Shown here piece after piece: positions 32,933-42,038 of a stretch of 64,000 bases of DNA. The position numbers and the translations under genes were made by a program. The stretch's first letter is position 1. Every line of letters starts with the position of its first letter. The notes under the pieces are model-generated. The model searched no databases. It was given only the letters and a program-made list of their open reading frames with translations, and was not told the origin of the DNA. Source of the stretch: Terrihabitans soli (lineage in GTDB: Bacteria; Pseudomonadota; Alphaproteobacteria; Rhizobiales; Methylopilaceae); NCBI RefSeq assembly GCF_014191545.1, contig NZ_AP023361.1:648501-712500 (forward strand), given 5' to 3'.

Positions 32933-35827
32933 ATGGATGATCTTCTTCGGGAGTTTCTCACCGAAACGAACGAGTCACTTGATGTAGTCGACATCGAACT
33001 CGTGAAATTCGAGCAGGATCCCAATAACGCGAAGATCCTCGATAACATTTTCCGTCTGGTCCATACGATCAAAGGCACGTGCGGTTTCCTTGGCCTGCCG
33101 CGGCTTGAAGCCATCGCGCACGCCTCCGAGACCCTGATGGGCAAGTTCCGCGACGGTGCTGCGGTCAATACCGAAGCCGTCTCGCTGGTTCTGACCTCGA
33201 TCGACCGAATCAAATCGCTTCTCGCCGAGCTCGAGCGCACCGAAGCCGAGCCGGAAGGCGAGGATCGCGATATCATTTCCCAGCTCGAAGCCATGTCGCA
33301 GGGGGTCGGAACGGCGAGTGCCGTTCATGCACCGGCTCATGCCGCCCCGCCGCCGGCTCCGCCCGCGCCAAAGGCCGAAGACAAGCCGATCATTGTTCAG
33401 ACGCTCGAGCGCGATCTGCGTCCGGGCGAAGTTTCGCTCGACGATCTCGAAAAGGCGTTCCGCGAAACCGCACCCGAAGAGACGCCGGTGAAGGCCGCAG
33501 CTCCCGCTCCGGCCGCTCCCTCCGAAAAGGAAGTGCGCATCGGCGAAGTATCCGAGGAAGAGCTGGAGCGCGCGTTCCGCGAGGCCGACGGCCCGGAACT
33601 CGGCCCGGTGAAATATGAGCGCGAAGCGGCCCCGGCGCCTGCAGCCGCGGCTCCGGCCGCACCGGCTCCGGCCGCGCCTGCTGCCGAGAAGCCCGCGGCC
33701 AAAAAGCCCGAACCGAAAAAGCCGGCGGCTGCTGCTGCCGCCGACGATGAGGGTGGCGGCAAGCTCGAAAACTCGATCGCCTCGCAGTCGATCCGCGTCG
33801 GCGTCGATACGCTCGAACATCTGATGACCATGGTTTCGGAACTGGTGCTGACCCGCAACCAGCTCCTCGAAATCGTCCGCCATCACGAGGAGTCGGAATT
33901 CAAGACGCCGCTGCAGCGCCTGTCGAACGTCACCGCCGAACTTCAGGACGGCGTGATGAAGACCCGCATGCAGCCGATCGGCAATGCCTGGCAGAAGCTG
34001 CCGCGCGTCGTCCGCGATCTCGCTCAGGAATTGGGCAAGAAGATCGAACTCGACATGCACGGCGCCGAGACCGAGCTCGACCGCCAGATCCTCGACATCA
34101 TCAAGGATCCGCTGACGCACATGGTCCGCAACTCGGCGGACCACGGCCTTGAGCCGACCGAAGACCGCAAAATGCTGGGCAAGCCTGAAAAGGGCACGAT
34201 CCGGCTGTCGGCCTTCCATGAAGGCGGCCACATCATCATCCAGATCGCCGATGACGGCCGCGGCCTCAACGTCGACCGCATCAAGAAGAAGGCCCTGGAA
34301 AACGGCCTTGCGACCGAGTCCGAACTCGAGCGCATGAATGAAAGCCAGATCCAGAAGTTCATCTTCCATCCGGGCTTCTCGACCGCCGCGGCGGTGACGA
34401 GCGTGTCCGGACGCGGCGTCGGCATGGACGTCGTCAAGACGAACATCGATCTCATCGGCGGCACGATCGACCTGAAATCGGTGGTGGGCGAGGGGACGAC
34501 CTTCACCATCAAGATCCCGCTGACGCTCGCCATCGTTCCGGCGCTGATCGTCGAAGTCGCCGGCGACCGCTTCGCCATCCCGCAGATCGCGGTGATCGAG
34601 CTTGTCCGCGCCAACGCCCAGTCCGAGCATCAGATCGAGCACATCAAGGACACGCCGGTTCTTCGCCTGCGCAACAAGCTCCTGCCGCTCATCCATCTGC
34701 GCAAGCTGCTCGGCCTTGCCGATGCCGATAACGTGGAAACCGGCAACGGCTTCATCGTCGTGACGCAGGTCGGCCCGCAGACCTTCGGCATTGTCGTCGA
34801 CGGCGTCTTCCACACGGAAGAAATCGTCGTCAAGCCGATGTCTTCGCGTCTGCGTCACATCACCATGTTCTCCGGCACGACCATTCTCGGCGACGGCTCG
34901 GTGATCATGATCATCGATCCGAACGGCATCGCTCATGCGGTCGGCTCGGACGTCACCGCCGCCGCGTTCAAGTCGGCCGAGTCCGAAGAGCACAAGGGCC
35001 CGACGACCAACCAGCTGGTTTCGATGCTGGTCTTCCGCTCCGGCGGCCAGGAGCTCAAAGCGGTTCCGCTGTCGCTCGTCACGCGTCTCGAAGAGATCGA
35101 CGTCAAGAAGATCGAGGTCTCGAACGGCCGCAACCTCGTCCAGTATCGCGGCAGCCTGATGCCGTTGATCGAAGTGACGGAAGAAACGAAAATCCGCGAA
35201 GACGGCGCCCAGCCGCTTCTCGTCTTCTCGGAAGACGGACGCTCGATGGGCCTCATCGTGGACGAGATCGTCGACATCGTCGAGGATCAGCTGAATATCG
35301 AAGTCGCCTCCACTCAGCAGGGCATTCTCGGTTCGGCCGTGGTCAAGGGTCAGGCGACCGAGATCATCGACATCGCCCATTATTTGCCGCTCGCCTTCGA
35401 CGATTGGCTGATCCGCAAGGAGCAGAACAAGACCGGTCCGGCACGGCCGCGCCATCTTCTGTTCGTCGACGACAGCGCCTTCTTCCGCAACATGCTCCTG
35501 CCGGTTCTGCGTGCGACGGGTTACGAAGTGACGGCGGTCGGCAGCGGTCCCGAAGCGCTCAACCTGATGAAGGCGGGCCAGACCTTCGATGTCGTCGTCA
35601 GCGATATCGAAATGCCGGAAATGAGCGGATTTGATCTAGCCGAAGCTGTGCGCGCCGATTCACGTCATGCAAACGTGCCGATCATCGCGCTGTCCTCGCT
35701 GACCACCGCAGACGCGCTCGAGCGCGGCCGCAAAGCGGGCTTTGACGACTATGTCGCCAAGTTCGACCGGCCCGGCCTGATCGCGGCGCTGAAAGAAAAC
35801 ACCGCTCAGATGGAGCACGCGGCATGA
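32933..35827 (+). CDS. cheA: Hybrid chemotaxis kinase CheA with two CheW-like domains and a C-terminal receiver
   Basis: A 964-residue kinase. HPt/P1 at residues 1-105 with phospho-His44 (VHTIKGTCGFLG); a long Pro/Ala/Lys linker (about 125-275); dimerisation P3 (280-345); HATPase P4 with N-box MVRNSADHGLE near 397-407 and DDGRGLN near 440; CheW-like P5 at about 535-670; a second CheW-like domain at about 695-825; receiver at about 840-955 with Asp891 (VVVSDIEMPEMSG). No canonical P2 CheY-docking domain is seen; instead the linker carries two copies of a GEVSxxxLE(K/R)AFRE motif at 165-178 and 204-217. First gene of the che operon; its stop overlaps cheW. Confidence 0.94.
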   Translation: MDDLLREFLTETNESLDVVDIELVKFEQDPNNAKILDNIFRLVHTIKGTCGFLGLPRLEAIAHASETLMGKFRDGAAVNTEAVSLVLTSIDRIKSLLAELERTEAEPEGEDRDIISQLEAMSQGVGTASAVHAPAHAAPPPAPPAPKAEDKPIIVQTLERDLRPGEVSLDDLEKAFRETAPEETPVKAAAPAPAAPSEKEVRIGEVSEEELERAFREADGPELGPVKYEREAAPAPAAAAPAAPAPAAPAAEKPAAKKPEPKKPAAAAAADDEGGGKLENSIASQSIRVGVDTLEHLMTMVSELVLTRNQLLEIVRHHEESEFKTPLQRLSNVTAELQDGVMKTRMQPIGNAWQKLPRVVRDLAQELGKKIELDMHGAETELDRQILDIIKDPLTHMVRNSADHGLEPTEDRKMLGKPEKGTIRLSAFHEGGHIIIQIADDGRGLNVDRIKKKALENGLATESELERMNESQIQKFIFHPGFSTAAAVTSVSGRGVGMDVVKTNIDLIGGTIDLKSVVGEGTTFTIKIPLTLAIVPALIVEVAGDRFAIPQIAVIELVRANAQSEHQIEHIKDTPVLRLRNKLLPLIHLRKLLGLADADNVETGNGFIVVTQVGPQTFGIVVDGVFHTEEIVVKPMSSRLRHITMFSGTTILGDGSVIMIIDPNGIAHAVGSDVTAAAFKSAESEEHKGPTTNQLVSMLVFRSGGQELKAVPLSLVTRLEEIDVKKIEVSNGRNLVQYRGSLMPLIEVTEETKIREDGAQPLLVFSEDGRSMGLIVDEIVDIVEDQLNIEVASTQQGILGSAVVKGQATEIIDIAHYLPLAFDDWLIRKEQNKTGPARPRHLLFVDDSAFFRNMLLPVLRATGYEVTAVGSGPEALNLMKAGQTFDVVVSDIEMPEMSGFDLAEAVRADSRHANVPIIALSSLTTADALERGRKAGFDDYVAKFDRPGLIAALKENTAQMEHAA

Positions 35828-36297
35828 ACAAGCCGGCAGCCACCACCAATTCCGACGAAGTCGTCGAATACGTTACCGTCATCATCGACGAGCAGCTGTT
35901 CGGGCTTCCGATCAGCCGCGTCCAGGACGTCTTCTCGCCCGACCGGCTGACGCGCGTGCCGCTCGGCCCGGCGGAAGTTTCCGGTGTTCTCAATCTGCGC
36001 GGCCGTATCGTGACAGCGATCGACATGCGCGTGCGCCTCGGCCTGCCGAAGCGCGACGGTTCCAGGCCGCCGATGGCGGTCGGTATTGACCATCAGGGCG
36101 AAGCCTACGGTCTTCTGATCGATCAGGTCGGCGAAGTCATGAAGCTGCCGGCGTCCGGACGCGAAGCCAACCCGGCAAATCTCGATCCGCGCTGGGCGAA
36201 GATTTCAGACGGTGTTCATCGTTTGGATGGACAATTGCTCGTCGTTCTCGATGTCGAAGAAGTTCTGCGCAACGGACCCGAAAACCTGGCCGCGTAG
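35824..36297 (+). CDS. cheW: Chemotaxis coupling protein CheW
   Basis: A 157-residue CheW: VTVIIDEQLFGLPISRVQDVFSPDRLTRVP, then GVLNLRGRIVTAIDMRVRLGLP and LLIDQVGEVMKLPA. Couples receptors to CheA at the membrane-associated array. The ATG overlaps the cheA stop (ATGA), so expression is coupled. Length and domain content are standard. Confidence 0.95.
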   Translation: MNKPAATTNSDEVVEYVTVIIDEQLFGLPISRVQDVFSPDRLTRVPLGPAEVSGVLNLRGRIVTAIDMRVRLGLPKRDGSRPPMAVGIDHQGEAYGLLIDQVGEVMKLPASGREANPANLDPRWAKISDGVHRLDGQLLVVLDVEEVLRNGPENLAA

Positions 36298-36325
36298 GGA
36301 TGGCGGCGGGTAAAAGGAGCTAGAG

Positions 36326-36691
36326 ATGAAAACGTGTTTGGTGGTCGATGATTCCAGCGTGATCCGAAAGGTCGCGCGCCGGATTCTCGAAAAATTCGAC
36401 TTCAAGATTTCGGAAGCCGAAGACGGCAGCCAGGCAGTTGAACTGTGCCGGCAGGCTATGCCGGATGCCATTCTCCTCGACTGGAACATGCCTGTCATGG
36501 ACGGCTACGAGTTCCTCAAGGAACTTCGCGCAATGCCGGGGGGCGATGCGCCGAAAGTTGTCTTCTGCACGACGGAGAACGATGTCGCTCACATTGCCCG
36601 GGCGCTTCGCGCCGGCGCCAATGAGTACATCATGAAGCCGTTCGACAAGGACATCGTCGAGGCGAAGTTCCAGGAAGTCGGACTGATCTAA
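36326..36691 (+). CDS. cheY: Chemotaxis response regulator CheY
   Basis: A 121-residue single receiver domain. Acidic pocket LVVDDSS (residues 6-12), phospho-acceptor Asp52 (LLDWNMPVMDG), conserved Thr in FCTTEND and Lys in IMKPFDKD. No output domain, so it acts by binding the flagellar switch or by phosphate buffering. Placed between cheW and cheB. AAAGGAGC gives a clear ribosome site. Confidence 0.94.
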   Translation: MKTCLVVDDSSVIRKVARRILEKFDFKISEAEDGSQAVELCRQAMPDAILLDWNMPVMDGYEFLKELRAMPGGDAPKVVFCTTENDVAHIARALRAGANEYIMKPFDKDIVEAKFQEVGLI

Positions 36692-36724
36692 TCTGCAAAG
36701 CGAGACTTGCGAGCGTAATTGAGT

Positions 36725-37924
36725 ATGGCCATCCCTGCCGTAGCCCCCTCCCTGGAACATGACCGCCCGATAAGGGTCATGGTTGTCGATGACGCGCTCG
36801 TTGTACGCGGCATCGTTTCGCGCTGGCTCCAAGAGGAGAGGGGCGTCGAAGTTGTCGCGACGCACCGCTCCGCAAAAGGCGGCCTTGACGATCTTTTCCG
36901 GGTCCGTCCCGACGTCCTGATCCTCGACATCGAAATGCCCGACATGGACGGCGTCACCGCGCTGCCGCTCTTTTTGTCGAAACAGCCGGGCCTTGCCGTG
37001 ATCGTCGCCTCGACGCTGACGCGCCGCAATGCCGAGCTTTCCATTCGCTGCCTTTCGCTCGGCGCGATGGACTGCCTGGCCAAACCCCAGACGTCCGGCG
37101 AGATGACGTCGACGAACGATTTCCGCCGCGAACTGATCGACCGCGTCCGCGCGCTCGGCGGCCGTGCGGTCGCCCGCGCCCGCCGTCAGGGCGAACCCGC
37201 GCCCCCGCCGATTGCGCCGCGCACCCGTCCGGCCGTCAGCGAAGTTCTGAACGATCCGGCACAGCGTTCCGGCCCGCCGGATAATTCGTTCCTGCGCCGC
37301 TCCAACGAGCCGCTGCGCGTCCGTAAAATGCCCGCCATCGTGCCGCGCGCGCTCGTCATCGGGTCGTCGACCGGCGGTCCGCAGGCGCTTGCGGTGCTGT
37401 TTGCCGGCATCAAGCCGCTTTTGCCGCGCGTGCCGGTGCTGGTTACCCAGCATATGCCGCCGAGCTTCACGACCATTCTGGCCGAGCATCTCGGCCGCGT
37501 TGCCGGCGTGCCCTGCCACGAACCGGTCGACGGCGAACACATCCACGCCGGCACGATCTATGTCGCACCGGGCGGTAAGCACATGAAGGTGGCGCAGAGC
37601 GCGGAGGGCCCGGTGGTCCGCATCACCGACGAGCCGCCGGTCAATTTCTGCAAGCCGGCGGTCGATCCGCTGTTTTATTCGGCCCGCGATCTGTGGGGAA
37701 ATCATCTTCTGGCCGTTGTTCTGACGGGCATGGGTTCGGACGGCGCCCGCGGTGCGCTGGCGATCGCCGAAGCCGGCGGTGCGGTTATTGCTCAAGACGA
37801 AGAAACAAGCGTGGTGTGGGGCATGCCGGGCGCGACGGCGCATGCGGGTGCCTGCTCGGCGATCCTGCCGCTCAATTCGATTGCGCCCCAGCTTGTCAGC
37901 ATTGTTACGGGGGAGCGTAGATGA
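36725..37924 (+). CDS. cheB: Chemotaxis protein-glutamate methylesterase/deamidase CheB
   Basis: A 399-residue CheB. N-terminal receiver with VMVVDDALVVRG and phospho-Asp in ILDIEMPDMDG (about residue 70), a Pro/Arg-rich linker (about 145-205), then the methylesterase domain with the catalytic triad regions GSSTGGPQALAVL (Ser), TQHMPPSFT (His) and GMGSDGARG (Asp). Removes methyl groups from receptors. ATG at 36725 is used; a TTG two codons earlier (36719) is possible. Its stop overlaps the cheR start. Confidence 0.94.
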   Translation: MAIPAVAPSLEHDRPIRVMVVDDALVVRGIVSRWLQEERGVEVVATHRSAKGGLDDLFRVRPDVLILDIEMPDMDGVTALPLFLSKQPGLAVIVASTLTRRNAELSIRCLSLGAMDCLAKPQTSGEMTSTNDFRRELIDRVRALGGRAVARARRQGEPAPPPIAPRTRPAVSEVLNDPAQRSGPPDNSFLRRSNEPLRVRKMPAIVPRALVIGSSTGGPQALAVLFAGIKPLLPRVPVLVTQHMPPSFTTILAEHLGRVAGVPCHEPVDGEHIHAGTIYVAPGGKHMKVAQSAEGPVVRITDEPPVNFCKPAVDPLFYSARDLWGNHLLAVVLTGMGSDGARGALAIAEAGGAVIAQDEETSVVWGMPGATAHAGACSAILPLNSIAPQLVSIVTGERR

Positions 37925-38781
37925 CACCCGCAGATCTCGAATTCCTGGGCAAGTTCCTGAAGGAACGCTCGGGCCTCGTGCTGGTCGGCGACAAGACCTA
38001 TCTCATCGAGAGCCGTCTTATGCCGATCGCGCGCAAGCATAATATGGCTTCGCTTGCGGTGCTGATGCAGCAGCTTCGGGCGGGCTCGCCCAATCTCGAA
38101 GGCGAAGTCGTCGAAGCGATGACGACGAACGAGACGTTCTTCTTCCGCGACAAGCTGCCCTTCGACCTGTTCACCGAAACCATGTTGCCGGCGATGATCC
38201 AGCAGCGCTCCTCGCAGCGCCGCCTGCGCATTTGGTGCGCCGCCTGTTCGACGGGCCAGGAACCTTATTCGCTGGCCATGCTGCTCGAAGAGCAGGGGGC
38301 CAAGCTCGCCGGCTGGAACATCGAGATCCTGGCGACCGATCTTTCCGGTGAAGTTCTCACCAAGGCCAAGGCCGGCCGCTTCAGCCAGTTCGAAGTGCAG
38401 CGCGGTCTGCCGATTCAGCTGCTGGTCAAGAATTTCGAGCAGGTCGGCGATCTGTGGGAGCTCTCGCAGAAGATCCGCAGCAAGGTGACCTTCCGCCCGA
38501 TCAATCTTCTGCGCGATTTCGGCCCGCTCGGCACGTTCGACATCATCTTTTGCCGCAACGTGCTCATCTATTTCGATGAGCAGACCAAGGTCGACATTCT
38601 GAACCGCCTTTCGGCCTCGCTTGCGCCGGACGGGTTCCTGGTTCTCGGCGCGGCAGAAACCGTGGTCGGTCTGTGCGACCGCTTCAAATCGGTTCCCGAC
38701 AAGCGCGGCATGTATATCCGCAATATGGCGGCCGATGCGGCCCGCCAGCCGATGCGGATTGCCGTCGGCGCGACGCGCTAA
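37921..38781 (+). CDS. cheR: Chemotaxis protein methyltransferase CheR
   Basis: A 286-residue SAM-dependent methyltransferase: N-terminal helical domain with the substrate region VVEAMTTNETFFFRD, then the SAM site WCAACSTGQEPYSLAMLLEE and FDIIFCRNVLIYFDEQT. Adds methyl groups to receptor glutamates. Starts within the cheB stop (ATGA). Last gene of the operon; an intrinsic terminator follows 26 bp later. No receptor (MCP) gene is present in the window. Confidence 0.95.
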   Translation: MTPADLEFLGKFLKERSGLVLVGDKTYLIESRLMPIARKHNMASLAVLMQQLRAGSPNLEGEVVEAMTTNETFFFRDKLPFDLFTETMLPAMIQQRSSQRRLRIWCAACSTGQEPYSLAMLLEEQGAKLAGWNIEILATDLSGEVLTKAKAGRFSQFEVQRGLPIQLLVKNFEQVGDLWELSQKIRSKVTFRPINLLRDFGPLGTFDIIFCRNVLIYFDEQTKVDILNRLSASLAPDGFLVLGAAETVVGLCDRFKSVPDKRGMYIRNMAADAARQPMRIAVGATR

Positions 38782-38807
38782 AAACGCGAATCACCTCAAC
38801 AAAAAAA

Positions 38808-38832
38808 GCCCCGCCGAAGCGGGGCTTTTTTT
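38808..38832. terminator. Bidirectional intrinsic terminator between cheR and ctrA
   Basis: GCCCCGC-CGAA-GCGGGGC forms a perfect 7-bp stem, flanked by seven A on the left and seven T on the right. It can terminate both the che operon (plus) and ctrA (minus), whose stop lies 24 bp beyond. Confidence 0.92.
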
Positions 38833-38855
38833 GTTTCGGACTCGAGACCTTAAGA

Positions 38856-39554
38856 TCAGGCGCTGGCGCGCATATCTTCCGGCGGTTCGCGCAGCACATA
38901 GCCGCGGCCCCACACCGTTTCGATGTAGTTTTTGCCATCGGTTGCAGAGGCAAGTTTCTTGCGGAGTTTGCAGATGAAGACGTCGATGATCTTCAGCTCC
39001 GGCTCGTCCATGCCGCCATAGAGATGGTTGAGGAACATCTCCTTCGTCAGGGTGGTGCCCTTACGCAGAGAGAGCAGTTCCAGCATCTGGTATTCCTTGC
39101 CCGTCAGATGCACGCGGTTGCCGCCGACTTCGACCGTCTTGGTGTCGAGGTTCACCGTCAGATCGCCGGTGTTGATGACCGACTGGGCATGGCCCTTCGA
39201 GCGGCGGACGATGGCGTGGATGCGGGCGACCAGTTCATCCTTGTGGAAGGGCTTGGTCAGGTAGTCGTCGGCGCCGAACCCGAGGCCGCGAACCTTGTCT
39301 TCGATGCCGGCAAGGCCCGAGAGAATGAGGATCGGGGTTTTGATCTTGGCAACACGCAGCGAGCGCAGAACCTCATAACCCGACATGTCGGGAAGGTTCA
39401 GGTCCAGAAGAATGATGTCGTAGTCGTAGAGCTTGCCGAGATCGACACCCTCTTCGCCGAGATCGGTCGTGTAAACGTTGAAGCTTTCCGACTTGAGCAT
39501 CAACTCGATGCTCTGCGCGGTCGCGCTGTCGTCCTCGATCAGAAGCACGCGCAT
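38856..39554 (-). CDS. ctrA: Cell-cycle master response regulator CtrA
   Basis: A 232-residue OmpR-type regulator. Receiver with [20 protein letters not shown], phospho-acceptor Asp51 ([19 protein letters not shown]) and [12 protein letters not shown]-binding winged helix with [44 protein letters not shown], the CtrA hallmark. The ATG at 39554 gives the family N-terminus; a further in-frame codon at 39593 would add 13 residues. Binds TTAA-N7-TTAA; several such sites occur in this window. Phosphorylated through CckA-ChpT in relatives, and chpT lies 6 kb away. C-terminus ends in RASA. Confidence 0.96.
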   Translation of the reverse strand: MRVLLIEDDSATAQSIELMLKSESFNVYTTDLGEEGVDLGKLYDYDIILLDLNLPDMSGYEVLRSLRVAKIKTPILILSGLAGIEDKVRGLGFGADDYLTKPFHKDELVARIHAIVRRSKGHAQSVINTGDLTVNLDTKTVEVGGNRVHLTGKEYQMLELLSLRKGTTLTKEMFLNHLYGGMDEPELKIIDVFICKLRKKLASATDGKNYIETVWGRGYVLREPPEDMRASA

Positions 39555-39885
39555 ATTATCCCTCCACCGCTTCCTTGCGGCCCGGCAAATCACCTGAACT
39601 GGACGCTACCCGCGAATGGTTAACAGAGTTTGATTCGCGTCGGCAAGCTGGCTGGGCGGTTGAGTTAAGCTACTGTGGAGTCTCGATTTTCATGCTGAAT
39701 AAAGTTTAAACGAAAACCTTAGGTTCAGCCGCTAACCGACTCTCCAGACTCGTATTCAAGTGACCGCCCCGGTCCGGTTGAGGAGATTCCCGTGGTTAAA
39801 TTTCCGATGCCAAATCATTAACGCTGGACGTAAACGAACCGTTACCATCCACAGCGAATCATAAAGGCGATCAAAGGAAACGCCG
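39555..39885. promoter_or_regulatory. Intergenic control region of ctrA and fliI with six GANTC sites
   Basis: This 331-bp gene-free interval holds six GANTC sequences, at 39632, 39678, 39738, 39747, 39785 and 39856 (five bases each). GANTC is the CcrM methylation target, and in Caulobacter methylation controls the ctrA P1 promoter. Several TTAA half-sites (39620, 39665, 39706, 39796, 39818) suggest CtrA autoregulation, but no exact TTAA-N7-TTAA is present; TAAA-N7-TTAC at 39831-39845 before fliI is the closest (6/8). Confidence 0.65.
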
Positions 39886-41211
39886 ATGAAGGGCCTCATT
39901 CAGGCAGCCCGTGACATTCCCGAACGCGAACTCTTCGGTCGCGTCGTCGGTGTGCGCGGTCTTCTGATTGAAGTTGCGGGCCCGCTCGGATCCATGGCGG
40001 TGGGCGGGCGCATCGATATTGAGGTCGGGCCGGGCCGCACCGTGCCGTGCGAGGTCGTCGGCTTCGAGGACGAGCGCGCGCTCCTGATGCCGTTCGCGAC
40101 TCTGGAAGGCGTGCGCCGCGGCTGCAAGGCGCTGGTCGGCACCGACCATGCCGGCGTGCGCCCCAATTCCAAATGGCTCGGCCGCGTCATCGATGCGATG
40201 GGCCGGCCGATCGACGGAAAAGGGCCTTTGCCCGAAGGGCCGCTGCTGTTCCCGTTCCGCAATTCTCCGCCGCCGGCGCATTCCCGAAAAAGGGTGGGCG
40301 CGCCGCTTGATCTCGGCGTCAGGGCGATGAACACGTTTCTCACCTGCTGCCGCGGCCAGCGCATGGGCATCTTTGCCGGCTCCGGTGTCGGTAAATCCGT
40401 GCTTCTGGCCATGCTCGCGAAATACACGAAATCGGATGTGGCTGTGATCGGCCTTGTCGGCGAACGCGGCCGCGAAGTGCAGGAATTTCTGCAGGACGAT
40501 CTCGGCGAAGCCGGTCTGAAGCGCTCGATCGTTGTCGTCGCGACCTCCGACGAGCCGGCGCTGATGCGCCGCCAGGCGGCCTATATGACGCTCGCGCTCG
40601 CCGAATATTTCCGCGAAGAGGGCAATGCGGTCCTGTGCATGATCGATTCGATCACCCGCTTTGCGATGGCGCAGCGCGAGGTCGGTCTCTCAGCCGGTGA
40701 GCCGCCGACGGCCAAGGGCTATACGCCGACCGTTTTCTCCGAACTGCCGAAACTTCTGGAACGGGCCGGACCGGGAGCCGGCGAGGGGACCATCACCGGC
40801 CTGTTCACGGTGCTTGTCGACGGCGATGACCATAACGAGCCGGTGGCCGATGCCGTCCGCGGCATTCTGGACGGCCATATCGTCATGGAGCGCTCGATTG
40901 CCGAACGCGGGCGCTACCCGGCCATCAATGTCCTCAAATCCGTCTCGCGGACCATGCCGCGCTCGGCCGACCCGGAATTCATGCCTTTTGTCGCCAAGGC
41001 AAGGCAGGTCATGGCGACCTATTCGGATATGGAGGAATTGATCCGGCTGGGGGCCTACCGGGCCGGCTCGAGCGCCGAAGTCGACGAAGCCATTGCCCTG
41101 CATGAGCCTCTCGAAGCTTTTCTTTCGCAAGGTAAGGAAGAAGCAACCACAATGAGGGAAGCTTACGAGCGTCTATCCCGAATTATCTCGAGTTCGGAAA
41201 CTGAACGCTAA
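39886..41211 (+). CDS. fliI: Flagellum-specific ATPase FliI
   Basis: A 441-residue F1-beta-like ATPase of the flagellar type III export apparatus. Walker A is [14 protein letters not shown], Walker B lies in [18 protein letters not shown], and the FliI-specific [29 protein letters not shown] is intact. N-terminal beta-barrel to about residue 90. AAAGGAA precedes the ATG. Works with FliH (53400 gene) and FliJ, whose gene follows 26 bp downstream. Expressed divergently from ctrA. Confidence 0.95.
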   Translation: MKGLIQAARDIPERELFGRVVGVRGLLIEVAGPLGSMAVGGRIDIEVGPGRTVPCEVVGFEDERALLMPFATLEGVRRGCKALVGTDHAGVRPNSKWLGRVIDAMGRPIDGKGPLPEGPLLFPFRNSPPPAHSRKRVGAPLDLGVRAMNTFLTCCRGQRMGIFAGSGVGKSVLLAMLAKYTKSDVAVIGLVGERGREVQEFLQDDLGEAGLKRSIVVVATSDEPALMRRQAAYMTLALAEYFREEGNAVLCMIDSITRFAMAQREVGLSAGEPPTAKGYTPTVFSELPKLLERAGPGAGEGTITGLFTVLVDGDDHNEPVADAVRGILDGHIVMERSIAERGRYPAINVLKSVSRTMPRSADPEFMPFVAKARQVMATYSDMEELIRLGAYRAGSSAEVDEAIALHEPLEAFLSQGKEEATTMREAYERLSRIISSSETER

Positions 41212-41237
41212 CCGGCTTGTGTAATGAGTAGGCCACT

Positions 41238-41654
41238 ATGAAATCGCGTGACACCCTGATCCGCCTGAAACGCTTCCATGTCGATGAGAAGCGCCGCCGG
41301 GTTTCGCAGATCGAAACCATGATCGCCGAGTTCCAGCGCATGGCGTCGGACCTCGACCGCGAAATCGCCGCCGAGCAGCAGCGCGCCGGCATCCACGATG
41401 TAAGCCATTTCGCCTATCCGACCTATGCCCGTGCCGCCGGCGCCCGCCGCGACAATCTTCTGCGCTCCGCCGAGGATATGAAGGGGCAGCTGGCTGAGGC
41501 TCAGGACGAACTGGCGGAAGCCTTCGAAGAGCTGAAGAAGGTCGAACTGCTCGATGAGCGCGACCAGGCCCGCGAAAAGGTGGCGGAAAAGACCCGCGAT
41601 CAGGCGAGCATGGACGAAATCGGCCTGCAGGCGCACAACCGGCGCGCCTCCTGA
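41238..41654 (+). CDS. fliJ: Flagellar export protein FliJ
   Basis: A 138-residue, almost entirely helical protein with heptad coiled coil (RRRVSQIETMIAEFQRMASDLDREI and EDMKGQLAEAQDELAEAFEELKKVE), charged throughout. Size, shape and position right after fliI identify FliJ, the central stalk of the export ATPase and a chaperone-escort protein. Sequence similarity across FliJ proteins is low, so the call rests mostly on context. Confidence 0.85.
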   Translation: MKSRDTLIRLKRFHVDEKRRRVSQIETMIAEFQRMASDLDREIAAEQQRAGIHDVSHFAYPTYARAAGARRDNLLRSAEDMKGQLAEAQDELAEAFEELKKVELLDERDQAREKVAEKTRDQASMDEIGLQAHNRRAS

Positions 41655-41675
41655 TCCAAACTCGAATCGGTACTT

Positions 41676-41888
41676 TTACTCCGCGGCGATCATCAGCCGC
41701 GGATCGGGCTTGCGCGTGAACACCGCTTTGTTGCGGGTACGCACCTCGTTGATCCGGCGATCGCTCTCGGCGAAATGGCGCCAGGATTTTTCCATAGATA
41801 GAAGGACGTCGCGCTCAGCCGTCGTCTTAGCTGCAGCTGCGAGCTGAGCATAGGTGTCGGCCTGAACCGCATACCGCGAACGATACAT
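41676..41888 (-). CDS. Small conserved-looking hypothetical protein, 70 residues
   Basis: Starts MYRSRYAVQADTYAQLAAAAKT at 41888; the longer in-frame start at 41927 adds an Arg-rich stretch that looks non-coding. The product is a soluble helical protein with SMEKSWRHFAESDRRINEV in the middle. No function known. It converges on fliJ with a 21-bp gap. An exact CtrA box lies 91 bp upstream of its start, so it may belong to the cell-cycle or motility regulon. Confidence 0.65.
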   Translation of the reverse strand: MYRSRYAVQADTYAQLAAAAKTTAERDVLLSMEKSWRHFAESDRRINEVRTRNKAVFTRKPDPRLMIAAE

Positions 41889-41978
41889 GACTGACTCCAC
41901 GACTCTCCGTCGCCCCCTTGATCGCATCCTGTGCCGATCTGCCGGGAAAGCCAGTACGTTCGGGGTTTACCCCCGTTA

Positions 41979-41993
41979 TTAACAGTTTGTTAA
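41979..41993 (-). promoter_or_regulatory. CtrA box upstream of the 70-residue gene
   Basis: TTAACAGTTTGTTAA is an exact TTAA-N7-TTAA match. It lies between the 29-residue microprotein gene and the 70-residue gene, both on the minus strand, and is placed to drive the latter. Confidence 0.6.
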
Positions 41994-42038
41994 CTTCTTG
42001 ACCGCCCGGGCGACTCAGAGTCCGCACGCACATTCGGG

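Noticed and set aside
32975-35455. An 826-residue open frame antisense to cheA
   Set aside because: Arg/Asp-rich composition typical of the antisense of a GC-rich gene; cheA is certain on the other strand.
41680-41701. CCGCGGC/GCCGCGG hairpin as a terminator for fliJ
   Set aside because: It codes for the last residues of the 70-residue gene and has no T-run in the fliJ direction.
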